Part shown: piece after piece, positions 35,735-43,913 of the stretch
How the letters are laid out: each line of letters opens with the position of its first letter
Numbering within the stretch: position 1 is the first letter of the stretch
From: JAWBMQ01 sp038828875
GTDB taxonomy: Archaea; Nanobdellota; Nanobdellia; Woesearchaeales; JAWBMQ01
Direction: 5' to 3'
Assembly (NCBI GenBank): GCA_038828875.1
Contig: JAWBMQ010000006.1
Location: 19,045-83,044 of the forward strand
DNA: 64,000 nucleotides
Notes under the pieces: model-generated
Told to the model about the DNA's origin: nothing
The model's input: only the letters and a program-made list of their open reading frames with translations
Databases searched by the model: none
Made by a program: the position numbers and the translations under genes

Positions 35735-35985
35735 CCGTTTAATTTTTCCAAAAGGTTCTTCATTCTCCTAGCTTCTCTTTCTAAAAAATCATACAATTTT
35801 TGAGAAATTTTAACATTTAAACTTTCTAACATTTCTAAAAATTCTAGATAAGAATTAACAAAAACAATATAATTATCTTCCGAAGAATATGTTTTAATCA
35901 GAAGATAAATTAATTTGGATTTTTCATCTTCTGATACGTTCAATTTCCTGATTTCTGAAAAAATTTCATTTATTTCCGAAAACAT
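35731..35985 (-). CDS. Small helical protein of unknown function
   Basis: 84 residues, predicted all-helical, no Cys and no membrane segment (MFSEINEIFSEIRKLN start). It is tail-to-tail with the NAC gene and 22 bases after the start-side neighbour at 36008. The family is not recognised and the gene is short, so I rate it moderately. Confidence 0.45.
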   Translation of the reverse strand: MFSEINEIFSEIRKLNVSEDEKSKLIYLLIKTYSSEDNYIVFVNSYLEFLEMLESLNVKISQKLYDFLEREARRMKNLLEKLNG

Positions 35986-36007
35986 TTTAAAATAAAAAAA
36001 TCAAAAA

Positions 36008-37480
36008 TTATAAATCAACTAACAACTCATTGCTTATTATCTTAAAAGTTTTGTTTTTTCTAGTATAAAATAACTCTGCTGCATTAAATATGGTTTTTCC
36101 AAAAATTTGCAATTTAAATTTCAAAGTATAAGAAATTATTCTTTCATCCTTGGGATCTATGTTTCCCAAATTCCATTTTAATACTAAATGATTTTGAGTT
36201 CTTAAAATTTCTGGCTCTAAAGCTCCTGGTTTATGAACGTATTCACAATTTAAAGGCAATTTCTCTTTAATAACTACATTATCAAAAGATTTTGAAGACC
36301 TATTTTTAAATGATAATTCAAACGTTATGTATAAATAACCTTCTTTGAGATAAGATTTTACCACAGATTTTGTAAAAGTAAATGGAGCTCTAAATAAAAG
36401 AATTAATATTATTAACAATAAAATAACGCCTATTGAAATTGCTGCAGTATAAATCAATTTCTTATAATACTCTTTGTAAGAAATATGAACAAAATGAACT
36501 TTTTCTGAATAGGGTGGAACTTCTTCATCAATTATAAAATGAGTTGTATTTACCAAAGTTGTTGAATTGATGTATTTAGAAGGTTTTCCAAAACCAACAC
36601 TTTTGTAAAACTTAACAGGAACATTACCTTCATTGATTAGCTTTATAGTATAATTCCTTTCTAATAAGAAATGTTTCCAAACTATAGATTCATTAACATA
36701 ATATTCATCTCTAAAACTTTCAACTGGCAAAATTTCAAAATTATATTTTTTAACATACGATTCTTGACCATATTTTACAGTAATAACCAAAGTACTATTT
36801 TTAGGTATTTGTTTCTCAGGCAAATTGAATGAAAAAACTTCATAAATCTTATAATTTGAAACTGGTGCATCTTTTGTTTTTGGTTTAAGATCATATGTTT
36901 TTTGGATTGAATAAAATTCATTATCAACTTTAAGCTCTACTTTTCCAACGTATCTTGGATTTTTGTTTTCAATGTAAAAATCAAAAACCACAGTTTGTCC
37001 TGGATAAAATTTGTTTTTTTCCATTGATGTTTGAACGTTCACCATCAAAGGATATTCCTCTACTTCCTCTTTAACAGGTTTAGGGATTATATAAATTCTT
37101 AAAGGAAACATCTCTTCTACAGTTTTATTCTGTTCAGCAGCAGCTTCATCTTTTACAATTAAACTAAAAACATAGATTTTAGGTTCTACTTTCATCGGTT
37201 TTAAATAAATATAAAATTCATCTCCCTTTTTAAATTGATGTGGATAAAAATAGATTGAAGAAGGATCTGTATAATAGAACCAATTATAACTAAAAAGAGG
37301 AACATCGAAGCTATAATAACCATTTTCATTTATTATTATTTTAAATTCTGCAGTTTCATTATCGTAAATTTTATCTTTAATAGGAATAATTGTGAGTGTT
37401 GTTTGATTTAAAGAATAAACTAGATTTATTCCAAACAAAAATAACAAAAATACTGCAAAAATTCTATTAATTCGTTTCAT
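36008..37480 (-). CDS. Membrane protein with extracellular beta domains and a DUF11-like domain
   Basis: A 490-residue protein: signal peptide (to about residue 24), beta domains to about 330, a transmembrane helix (about 342-364, LLLIILILL), then about 120 residues of beta structure that resemble the DUF11/conserved-repeat fold (FDNVVIKEKLPLNCEYV...LVLKWNLGNIDP). With a cleaved signal peptide the C-terminal domain would be cytoplasmic, unusual for this fold. The start ATG lies about 50 bases after the PGI/PMI stop, so it could be the second gene of that transcript. Function unknown. Confidence 0.65.
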   Translation of the reverse strand: MKRINRIFAVFLLFLFGINLVYSLNQTTLTIIPIKDKIYDNETAEFKIIINENGYYSFDVPLFSYNWFYYTDPSSIYFYPHQFKKGDEFYIYLKPMKVEPKIYVFSLIVKDEAAAEQNKTVEEMFPLRIYIIPKPVKEEVEEYPLMVNVQTSMEKNKFYPGQTVVFDFYIENKNPRYVGKVELKVDNEFYSIQKTYDLKPKTKDAPVSNYKIYEVFSFNLPEKQIPKNSTLVITVKYGQESYVKKYNFEILPVESFRDEYYVNESIVWKHFLLERNYTIKLINEGNVPVKFYKSVGFGKPSKYINSTTLVNTTHFIIDEEVPPYSEKVHFVHISYKEYYKKLIYTAAISIGVILLLIILILLFRAPFTFTKSVVKSYLKEGYLYITFELSFKNRSSKSFDNVVIKEKLPLNCEYVHKPGALEPEILRTQNHLVLKWNLGNIDPKDERIISYTLKFKLQIFGKTIFNAAELFYTRKNKTFKIISNELLVDL

Positions 37481-37532
37481 TTTACATTTTTTAAGTTAAT
37501 AATATTTAAATATTTTTCCAAAAATAGAAAAA

Positions 37533-38504
37533 TTAAATGAATTTTCCTAATTTTCTTTTAAAATCCTCAATAATTTCTACTTTCTCAGGGTCAACTTCAT
37601 TTTTTATTGCTAAATAATATGATACCCACATTCCTATATGAATTAAACTTAAAACCCTGCTTAAATAAGAAGATCCTTTAAAAGAGATGATGACTGTTTT
37701 TATTTCCATCTTTTTCATTATATCTTGAAACAATTCCATTCTTTTCTTGATTCTATAATGATCTTCGACATCCTGTAAGATGATAACATAATAATCTTTA
37801 CTTAAAGTAAATCCTACCATTTCATTATGATTTAATTCTGAAAAGAAATTAAAAAAACATGCTTGTTTAGAACATTCATTGATCAATGCTTTCCAAATCA
37901 TAGCAACAGAAGATAAAGAATAACTAGCATAAATTATAGGAGTAGCATTTATTTTTTCAGCTAACTGTCTTCCATATTCTTCATGATTCTTCCAATTAAC
38001 CATTTTTAACAATTCTAATTCTGCATCTAAATTCAAACTTAATAATTCCTCTAACAAAGATAACTCAGCAAACAAAAAATAACCTAATGCTAATCTTGGT
38101 TGATATCCTTTAGGTAATTCTACAAAAGGAAAATTATATTTGTCTGCTAATTCTTTAATATATCCACCTGAAGAGATAACAATAGTGTTCAATTTCTTAG
38201 AATAACAATCTCTTAAACAAGAAATTGTTTCTTCAGTACTTCCTGAATAACTTTGTACAAAAATTAAGTAATGTTTATCGACATATTCTGGAATATGGTA
38301 TTCTCTAATAATATGAACAGGAATTTTTATTTTTTTGTACTCTAAATAATTTTTTAAAATCTCACCACTTAATGCACTTCCTCCCATTCCTACAATAACA
38401 ATTCCTTTAACAGAAGAAAGTTCTGCTTTTATTTTTGGAACTTTAACTTTGTAAAATTGTTCAGGAAAAGCAACAATTTGATCCCTTGCACTTTCTTTTG
38501 ACAT
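37533..38504 (-). CDS. pgi: Bifunctional phosphoglucose/phosphomannose isomerase
   Basis: A 323-residue SIS-domain isomerase. KGIVIVGMGGSALSGEI and SYSGSTEET form the two sugar-phosphate binding loops of the archaeal PGI/PMI family, and LNHNEMVGF holds a conserved catalytic His-Glu region. It interconverts glucose-6-P, mannose-6-P and fructose-6-P, supplying sugars for glycosylation as well as glycolysis. The ATG at 38504 follows AGGTGG; the GTG at 38513 belongs to that signal. Confidence 0.9.
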   Translation of the reverse strand: MSKESARDQIVAFPEQFYKVKVPKIKAELSSVKGIVIVGMGGSALSGEILKNYLEYKKIKIPVHIIREYHIPEYVDKHYLIFVQSYSGSTEETISCLRDCYSKKLNTIVISSGGYIKELADKYNFPFVELPKGYQPRLALGYFLFAELSLLEELLSLNLDAELELLKMVNWKNHEEYGRQLAEKINATPIIYASYSLSSVAMIWKALINECSKQACFFNFFSELNHNEMVGFTLSKDYYVIILQDVEDHYRIKKRMELFQDIMKKMEIKTVIISFKGSSYLSRVLSLIHIGMWVSYYLAIKNEVDPEKVEIIEDFKRKLGKFI

Positions 38505-38635
38505 TTTTTCCACCTGGATTAAAATTAAAAATTTTTCTTATATATAATTTTTTTGTTAATAAAAAATGAAAAAATTAATTCAAAAATAAACAAAAAATAA
38601 AATGTTTCTATTGACAAGTAACAAAAATAACAAAA

Positions 38636-38645
38636 AATTTATAAA
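38636..38645 (+). promoter_or_regulatory. TATA box of the TrmB-family regulator gene
   Basis: An aatttataaa element in an AT-rich stretch, about 25 bases before the likely transcription start near 38667. Confidence 0.45.
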
Positions 38646-38655
38646 CAAATTATTA

Positions 38656-38672
38656 TTACTACAAAATAGTAA
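38656..38672. promoter_or_regulatory. Palindromic candidate operator (TTACTA-5-TAGTAA)
   Basis: TTACTA and TAGTAA with a five-base spacer lie between the TATA box and the ribosome-binding site, over the expected start of transcription. A regulator bound here would block its own promoter. Self-regulation is common in TrmB-like proteins. Confidence 0.4.
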
Positions 38673-38692
38673 ATAATTTTAAAGGTGAAAAT

Positions 38693-39589
38693 ATGAGAAA
38701 AAAGAACATATTAGATGAAGAAAAAAATACTTTTAATGATAATTTTTTAGAAAAAGAAGAAAAGATTGAAGAAGAAATTGATGATTCTAAGTTATTAAAT
38801 TCTGAAAAATTACCAGTAAGCAAAGATTTACTAAGAAAGTTAAGTGATGAATTTGATTTAAATGCCTATGAAACTGCAGTTTGGTTGACTTTGTTAAATA
38901 AAAAAGTTTTAAGTGCTGCTGAGATTTATGCTTTATCAGGAGTTCCAAGATCAAGAACATACGATATTCTTGAAAGTTTAGAAAAAAAAGGATTTATAGT
39001 TCTTGTTCCTGGAAGACCTCTAAAGTACAAAGCATTACATCCTTCCAAAATCATAGAAAGAATGAAAATAAATATCTATGAAGAACTACAGGAAAAATTA
39101 GAAATGGTTGAAAGCTTGAAAGATAGTCAATTTTTAGAAAAATTAAAAGAATTGTACAATTCTAATCAAGAAATTGCAGAAATCACTAAAATAAACGAAA
39201 CATTACATGATCTTGCAATTTATGAAAAAATTAGAGATTCCATAAAAAATGCTAGCAAAAGCATAAAAATAGCATTAACTAAAGAACAAATCTATGAATT
39301 GATGGATTACACTGGTGGGACTTTATATTCAGCTACTAAAAAAGATATCGAATTAAAATTGATTGTAATTGGAGAAAGAGATAACATTATAGAGAAATTT
39401 TTTGGAATCAATAATGTATGCTATTGTGATGAACTAAAATTGAATGCTATAATAATAGACGATACAGAATGTATTTTCTATATTGGAAAAAATCAAGCGA
39501 TGTGGGTTAATACTGAATTTGTAGGAAAAGGTTTTGGAAGCTTCTTTAACTTCATTTGGGAAAGAGAAATCATAAAAAAGAGTTATTAA
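38693..39589 (+). CDS. TrmB-family transcription regulator
   Basis: A 298-residue protein with an acidic N-terminal ~45 residues and then the TrmB-type winged helix (about 45-115: DLNAYETAVWLTLLNKKVLSAAEIY, GVPRSRTYDILESLEKKGF, in two blocks). A coiled-coil dimer helix and a C-terminal effector domain with PLD-like IKIALTKEQIYEL follow. Members bind sugars or other small molecules and regulate sugar use. It faces the PGI/PMI gene, so control of sugar metabolism is possible. ATG after AAAGGTGA. Confidence 0.88.
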   Translation: MRKKNILDEEKNTFNDNFLEKEEKIEEEIDDSKLLNSEKLPVSKDLLRKLSDEFDLNAYETAVWLTLLNKKVLSAAEIYALSGVPRSRTYDILESLEKKGFIVLVPGRPLKYKALHPSKIIERMKINIYEELQEKLEMVESLKDSQFLEKLKELYNSNQEIAEITKINETLHDLAIYEKIRDSIKNASKSIKIALTKEQIYELMDYTGGTLYSATKKDIELKLIVIGERDNIIEKFFGINNVCYCDELKLNAIIIDDTECIFYIGKNQAMWVNTEFVGKGFGSFFNFIWEREIIKKSY

Positions 39590-39597
39590 TTTTTTAC

Positions 39598-40272
39598 TTA
39601 TTTCTTATATCTCTTATAATATTCTTCATTTGTTAAAGTAGTGTTAAAAAAATCTTCTAATCTTTTTCCTACAATTAGTGGTGTTTCATTTCTTGTAAAG
39701 TTTTTTGTTGAAAATATTAGTAAAGAGGCATTATAAAGATTTAATGTTTTAGAAAATTCAGTAGAAAGAGAAATAGAAAAATATTCTTCTTTATCTTTAA
39801 TGTACTGCTCAATTGCATATCCTTGCAAAACATCTCGTTCATTATTAAGCTCATATATAAAAAAGATCGTATTTATTTGATAATATTCAGTGCAAATTGA
39901 ATTCAGATTATTTAGTAAATAATAAACATTAAGTTGAGAAAAATAATAATCTCTCTGAAAAATTTTGTAAATATCTTTGTAAAATTTAGCTAAAGAACCA
40001 TAACCTTCTAAAGTATTTCCATATCTTGAAATTGATTTTCTATATTCTTGTATTTGCTCTTTAAAAGTTTTACAAAATTGTTCTTTATCATAAAATGCGC
40101 TTTTGAAAAGTAAATTTAATTCTAAAGCATCATGGTTTACTGAATCAAAGTTAGATGTGTAAAGCAATTTAGAAATTCTCTGATTATCAAAATAAACGTT
40201 CAAAGAATAACCTAACAAAAATACTAAAATTGTAGTTATCAAAGCATCTATAAAAATTATTTTGAAATTCAT
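39598..40272 (-). CDS. Membrane-anchored thioredoxin-fold-like protein
   Basis: A 224-residue protein with an N-terminal transmembrane helix (about 8-26) and an extracellular part. The last ~90 residues (FFIYELNNERD..., STKNFTRNETPLIVG) read like a thioredoxin fold with the cis-Pro in TPLIV but without a CxxC. It is a diverged paralogue of the adjacent gene at 40300-40950, with the same helix, linker and C-terminal design. Both stand directly downstream of a glycosyltransferase gene. Function unknown. Confidence 0.55.
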   Translation of the reverse strand: MNFKIIFIDALITTILVFLLGYSLNVYFDNQRISKLLYTSNFDSVNHDALELNLLFKSAFYDKEQFCKTFKEQIQEYRKSISRYGNTLEGYGSLAKFYKDIYKIFQRDYYFSQLNVYYLLNNLNSICTEYYQINTIFFIYELNNERDVLQGYAIEQYIKDKEEYFSISLSTEFSKTLNLYNASLLIFSTKNFTRNETPLIVGKRLEDFFNTTLTNEEYYKRYKK

Positions 40273-40299
40273 ATTTTCACGTTAATTTCAACACTTATT

Positions 40300-40950
40300 T
40301 TATTTATCAAATAAAGATTTCTCAATAACTTCATAGGAAGTTAAATTATAATAAACTTTTTTATAGTTTACAACAATGCTTGGAGTAATGTTTATTTTAT
40401 AATAATCTTCCAAAAATTTGTAAGTTTGGGAATATCCTTTTTGAACAGCAAAAATCTTTATTGATGGATAACGTTCAACTAACTTATCTAAAATTTTTCC
40501 TTGTTGTATTGATTCATTATTGATTCCCCAGAAATATAAAACAATTGGAACCTCTTTTTTACAAACATCAATATAATTTTTATACATCAAATAAAGTCTA
40601 AGCTGATAGAAATGATATCTTTCTTTCAGTAGATAATACTGTTCATTCTTTACGTTCTTTTCATCTAACATTTGCAATGTTTGACCTATCGTAGTTACTT
40701 GATTCTCTATCTGATTAATCAATTCTTGTGAAACATTACAATCAAACAATGAAGAATAGTAAAAAGCTAATTGCAAATTTAAAAGATCCATGTTTAAAGA
40801 TGTTGATTTTAACATTAAGGCAATCTTTTCACTGTTTAACGGATTAAAATTATATCCAGAAAAAAAACCTAAAAGAAAGAAAATTATTGCTATAGATAAA
40901 TACCTAAAATATATTCTAAATTTTTCGATTTTCTTAATTTTTTCTTTCAT
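40300..40950 (-). CDS. Membrane-anchored thioredoxin-fold-like protein lacking CxxC
   Basis: A 216-residue protein with a transmembrane helix (about 15-32), a helical stalk with three Cys in the outer region, and a C-terminal thioredoxin-like domain. In it PIVLYFWGINNES takes the place of the usual WCxxC loop and NITPSIVVN carries the cis-Pro strand. The redox Cys pair is absent, so it is unlikely to be an active thioredoxin; it could be a folding chaperone or binding protein. One base separates it from the upstream glycosyltransferase stop. Confidence 0.6.
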   Translation of the reverse strand: MKEKIKKIEKFRIYFRYLSIAIIFFLLGFFSGYNFNPLNSEKIALMLKSTSLNMDLLNLQLAFYYSSLFDCNVSQELINQIENQVTTIGQTLQMLDEKNVKNEQYYLLKERYHFYQLRLYLMYKNYIDVCKKEVPIVLYFWGINNESIQQGKILDKLVERYPSIKIFAVQKGYSQTYKFLEDYYKINITPSIVVNYKKVYYNLTSYEVIEKSLFDK

Positions 40951-40951
40951 T

Positions 40952-42208
40952 TTACCACTTCTTTTCTTTTTTTCTAATATACAAATACAAAGCTTGCATC
41001 CATTGTAAAAAAGTTAAATAAGGATATACATAAAGATAAATCAAAATACCTATAAATGTTTTTACATTAAATTTTTCTTCAGCGAAAAAGAAAGATCTTA
41101 TTAGAGTGTATGCAAAGATAAAGAATAAAATAACTAATGGAATTGTAATATAAAAATTGGTATCTAAAATGTATTCTTCAATTGTTTGAAAATGAAACCA
41201 TTCAATTGTTTTTGGTGCAAAGATCAACTTAAACAAAAATCTTGAAAATTCTAAATACATTTTATACAAAATCAAAGAAATCGAAAGAAACAGCACAAAT
41301 GGTGCAATAATAGTAACGGGAATATAAAAAATTCCAAAAGCACCATGCTCTTTTGAAAAGATTAGATCTTTATGCTTTGCAGTTGTTTCAATAAAACCAC
41401 GATACCATCTAATTCTTTGTTTCCACCAACTTTTAAAAGTTAACGGAACGTTTGTAAATGCAATACTTTCTGTAGACATTTCAATTTTATAATGATTCTT
41501 CACGATTTTCATAGCAACTTCGAAATCTTCAGTAATACTTTTTTCATCGAAACCATTAACATCTCTTAAGATTTCTGTTTTGTAAACACTTAAAACCCCT
41601 GGAGTAACGTTTAGAAAATTAGCATATGCAAACAATTTTCTGTAAAGAGACATAATTTGATACTCTATCTTTTGAGCATAACCTAACCAATGATCTGGAT
41701 TTTTTACCTTTACTACTGAAATAACTGCAGCTACGTTTTTTTTCAAAGTTCCATCGACATTGTAAAAATATTTTACATTATTTCTTAAAGAGTTTTTATC
41801 TAATGTGGAATCAGCATCAACACATGCAAAAAATTCAGTATCTGTAATCGATAATGCATCGTTCAATCCTTTCGCTTTTCCTTCATTGATTTTTTTATCA
41901 ATAATTATTAAATTTTGGTGTTTTTTCTTGTATTCTTTTAAAATCTTGCCTGTATTATCTTTAGAACCATCGTTAATTACAATCACTTTTAACTTATCTT
42001 TAGGGTAATTCAAAGAAAATATTGAATCCAAAGTGTGTGCAATAGTTTCTTCTTCGTTATGAGCAGGAACTGCGATAGTTACAGTAGGAAAAACTTGAAC
42101 CCTTTTTTTCTCTTCTAAATCTAGGTAAATCAAATAATACAACCAAATAAAACCTAGAAAAAGAGATATAATTATCAATAATTGAGTAAGCAAGTATATT
42201 AAATTCAT
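40952..42208 (-). CDS. GT2-family membrane glycosyltransferase
   Basis: A 418-residue enzyme with an N-terminal transmembrane helix, a GT-A catalytic domain (PAHNEEETI near 46, DADS at about 128-131, TED near 235, QRIRW near 265) and two to three C-terminal membrane helices. The motif set D-DxD-TED-QxxRW is that of processive synthases, such as those for cellulose or hyaluronan-type polymers. The sugar is unknown. It is co-transcribed with the two thioredoxin-like proteins downstream. Confidence 0.9.
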   Translation of the reverse strand: MNLIYLLTQLLIIISLFLGFIWLYYLIYLDLEEKKRVQVFPTVTIAVPAHNEEETIAHTLDSIFSLNYPKDKLKVIVINDGSKDNTGKILKEYKKKHQNLIIIDKKINEGKAKGLNDALSITDTEFFACVDADSTLDKNSLRNNVKYFYNVDGTLKKNVAAVISVVKVKNPDHWLGYAQKIEYQIMSLYRKLFAYANFLNVTPGVLSVYKTEILRDVNGFDEKSITEDFEVAMKIVKNHYKIEMSTESIAFTNVPLTFKSWWKQRIRWYRGFIETTAKHKDLIFSKEHGAFGIFYIPVTIIAPFVLFLSISLILYKMYLEFSRFLFKLIFAPKTIEWFHFQTIEEYILDTNFYITIPLVILFFIFAYTLIRSFFFAEEKFNVKTFIGILIYLYVYPYLTFLQWMQALYLYIRKKEKKW

Positions 42209-42272
42209 GATTCTTTGAAAAAAGAAATATTTAAAAAATATTTCTAAAATAGCACAAGAGCATTAAAATTAA

Positions 42273-42623
42273 TTAAAATTCAGAAGAAAATTCATCATAA
42301 TTTTTCAAATATCCTCTTCTCTTCAAATAATTTATTTGAGTTTCATTATATTTGAAAACAACATCTCCTTTTTCTTCTCCTAAATTTTCCCAAGGTTCTA
42401 CAAGAACTAGATCTCCTTCTCTAACCCAAAGAAATCTTTTCAAACTTCCTGGAATCCTGCAAACTCTAGTTCTATTATCAAAACATCTTACTCTTAATCT
42501 ACTTCCACCCAACCTTTGTTCTACTATACCAAAAACCTCGTTCTTCTGAGGAATTCTAATTCTTCTAATATCTATTGCCTCTTGTTCTTCAGGAGTTAAT
42601 TGCTTTCTATCTTTATCACTCAT
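42273..42623 (-). CDS. eif1A: Translation initiation factor 1A (aIF-1A)
   Basis: A 116-residue OB-fold factor that promotes start-codon scanning on the small subunit. EVFGIVEQRLGGSRLRVRCFDN, TRVCRIPGSLKRFLWVREGD, and VLVEPWE, in separate blocks, match the family closely. The start ATG lies on the opposite strand to the MazG gene and its upstream region overlaps no other gene. Length is normal. Confidence 0.95.
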   Translation of the reverse strand: MSDKDRKQLTPEEQEAIDIRRIRIPQKNEVFGIVEQRLGGSRLRVRCFDNRTRVCRIPGSLKRFLWVREGDLVLVEPWENLGEEKGDVVFKYNETQINYLKRRGYLKNYDEFSSEF

Positions 42624-42721
42624 TTTCTATCACTTTTTTATTTAAAAACTTCGTTAAAATTCAATATATTTATAATAGAAAACGTATTCATTTAAAAATA
42701 TTATCTTATATCTTTGAAAAA

Positions 42722-43114
42722 ATGAAAAAAAACAATACCCAGAAAATATTTAAGGAATTGATTGAAACTATGTTCAATAATTGGACTTATGATCCTTGGA
42801 TTAAGACTGTAGATCTTAATAAGGCATTGAACGATTTAAAAGATGAGATTATTGAATTTGAAAATGAAGATAATTTAAATGAAAAAAATAAAGAATTAGG
42901 CGATATTGTTTGGAATTGTTTAAATCTCCTTTATGTTTATTCAAAAGAAACAAATCAAGAACTTGAAAAACCAATTGAAGAACTAATAAAAAAAATGAAA
43001 AAAAGAAAACCATACATCTTCGAAAAAACTAATGTTGATTTAGAAGAAGCTAAAAGAATTTGGAAAAAAGTGAAAGAAGAAGAAAAATCACAGAGTGAAA
43101 ACTATGAAACTTAG
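42722..43114 (+). CDS. MazG-like nucleotide pyrophosphohydrolase
   Basis: A 130-residue all-helical protein with the MazG metal motif: DEIIEFE on the first helix and KELGDIVWN (ExxD) on the second, which bind Mg2+ and hydrolyse NTPs to NMP and pyrophosphate, for housecleaning. I start it at the ATG at 42722 (MKKNNTQ); the longer frame to 42575 would run over the aIF-1A gene. The start lacks a clear Shine-Dalgarno, and ATATTATCTTATATC lies about 25 bases before it, suggesting a leaderless mRNA. Its last 11 bases overlap the patatin gene. Confidence 0.82.
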   Translation: MKKNNTQKIFKELIETMFNNWTYDPWIKTVDLNKALNDLKDEIIEFENEDNLNEKNKELGDIVWNCLNLLYVYSKETNQELEKPIEELIKKMKKRKPYIFEKTNVDLEEAKRIWKKVKEEEKSQSENYET

Positions 43115-43898
43115 AAAAAAAACTGTAGGCTTAGCTTTAGCATCTGGTGGTGCTAGAGGTGGTGCTCACGTAGGCGTTTTGAAAAAATTAATTGAAGAAG
43201 GAATAAAGATTGATGAAGTTTCAGGTAGCAGCATTGGTGCTGTCGTAGGAGCATATTATTGCAGCGGTAATTTTAGAAAATTGTTAGAATATATTGAAAA
43301 ATATAACACAAAGAATTTTATCTGGCTACTAGATCCAAAATTTAGAGGAAGTAATGGGCTATTCCAAGGAAACAGAATTATGAATCTTTTAAGAAAAGAT
43401 TTAGGTGATATTAAATTTGAAGATCTGAATGTAAAACTAAAAATTATAGCAACAGATTTTATAACTGGAAAAGCTGTTGTTTTTGAGAAAGGTCCCATTG
43501 TTCCAGCGATTAGAGCAAGCATTAGTATTCCTTTTTTATTTGAACCTTTTGAATACGATGGAAAAATTTTAGTAGATGGTGGCGTTGTTGTTCCATTGCC
43601 TTTGGAATATCTTAATACTGATGTCAAAATTGGCGTTTCATTAAGCTATTTAGATCCAAATGAAAATATAAAAGGTAGATTAAGAATTATTCAAAGGACT
43701 TTAGTGATTATGGAAAGAGTTATCATTGAAGAAAAATTTTATAATAACCCTGAATACATCATCATTAATCCAAAAATAGCTGCAGGACATCCTTTTGATT
43801 TTGATGTTCTAAAAAAAGGCTTTGAAGTAGGTTATGAAGAGATGTCAAAAAATATGAAATTGCTTAAAAAAAGAATTAGCAATGTAGAAAAAATTTAA
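43104..43898 (+). CDS. Patatin-like phospholipase / lipid hydrolase
   Basis: A 264-residue patatin-like hydrolase. The oxyanion loop is SGGARGGAHVG, the nucleophile Ser43 lies in GSSIG, and the catalytic Asp158 lies in LVDGG; all the dyad residues are present. It resembles bacterial RssA-type single-domain enzymes. Archaeal ether lipids have no ester bonds, so a role on host or environmental lipids, or on acylated proteins, is possible; that is inference. The ATG at 43104 overlaps the MazG stop by 11 bases; the GTG at 43095 is probably part of the ribosome-binding signal. Confidence 0.9.
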   Translation: MKLRKKTVGLALASGGARGGAHVGVLKKLIEEGIKIDEVSGSSIGAVVGAYYCSGNFRKLLEYIEKYNTKNFIWLLDPKFRGSNGLFQGNRIMNLLRKDLGDIKFEDLNVKLKIIATDFITGKAVVFEKGPIVPAIRASISIPFLFEPFEYDGKILVDGGVVVPLPLEYLNTDVKIGVSLSYLDPNENIKGRLRIIQRTLVIMERVIIEEKFYNNPEYIIINPKIAAGHPFDFDVLKKGFEVGYEEMSKNMKLLKKRISNVEKI

Positions 43899-43913
43899 AA
43901 CATGGTGAATGCT

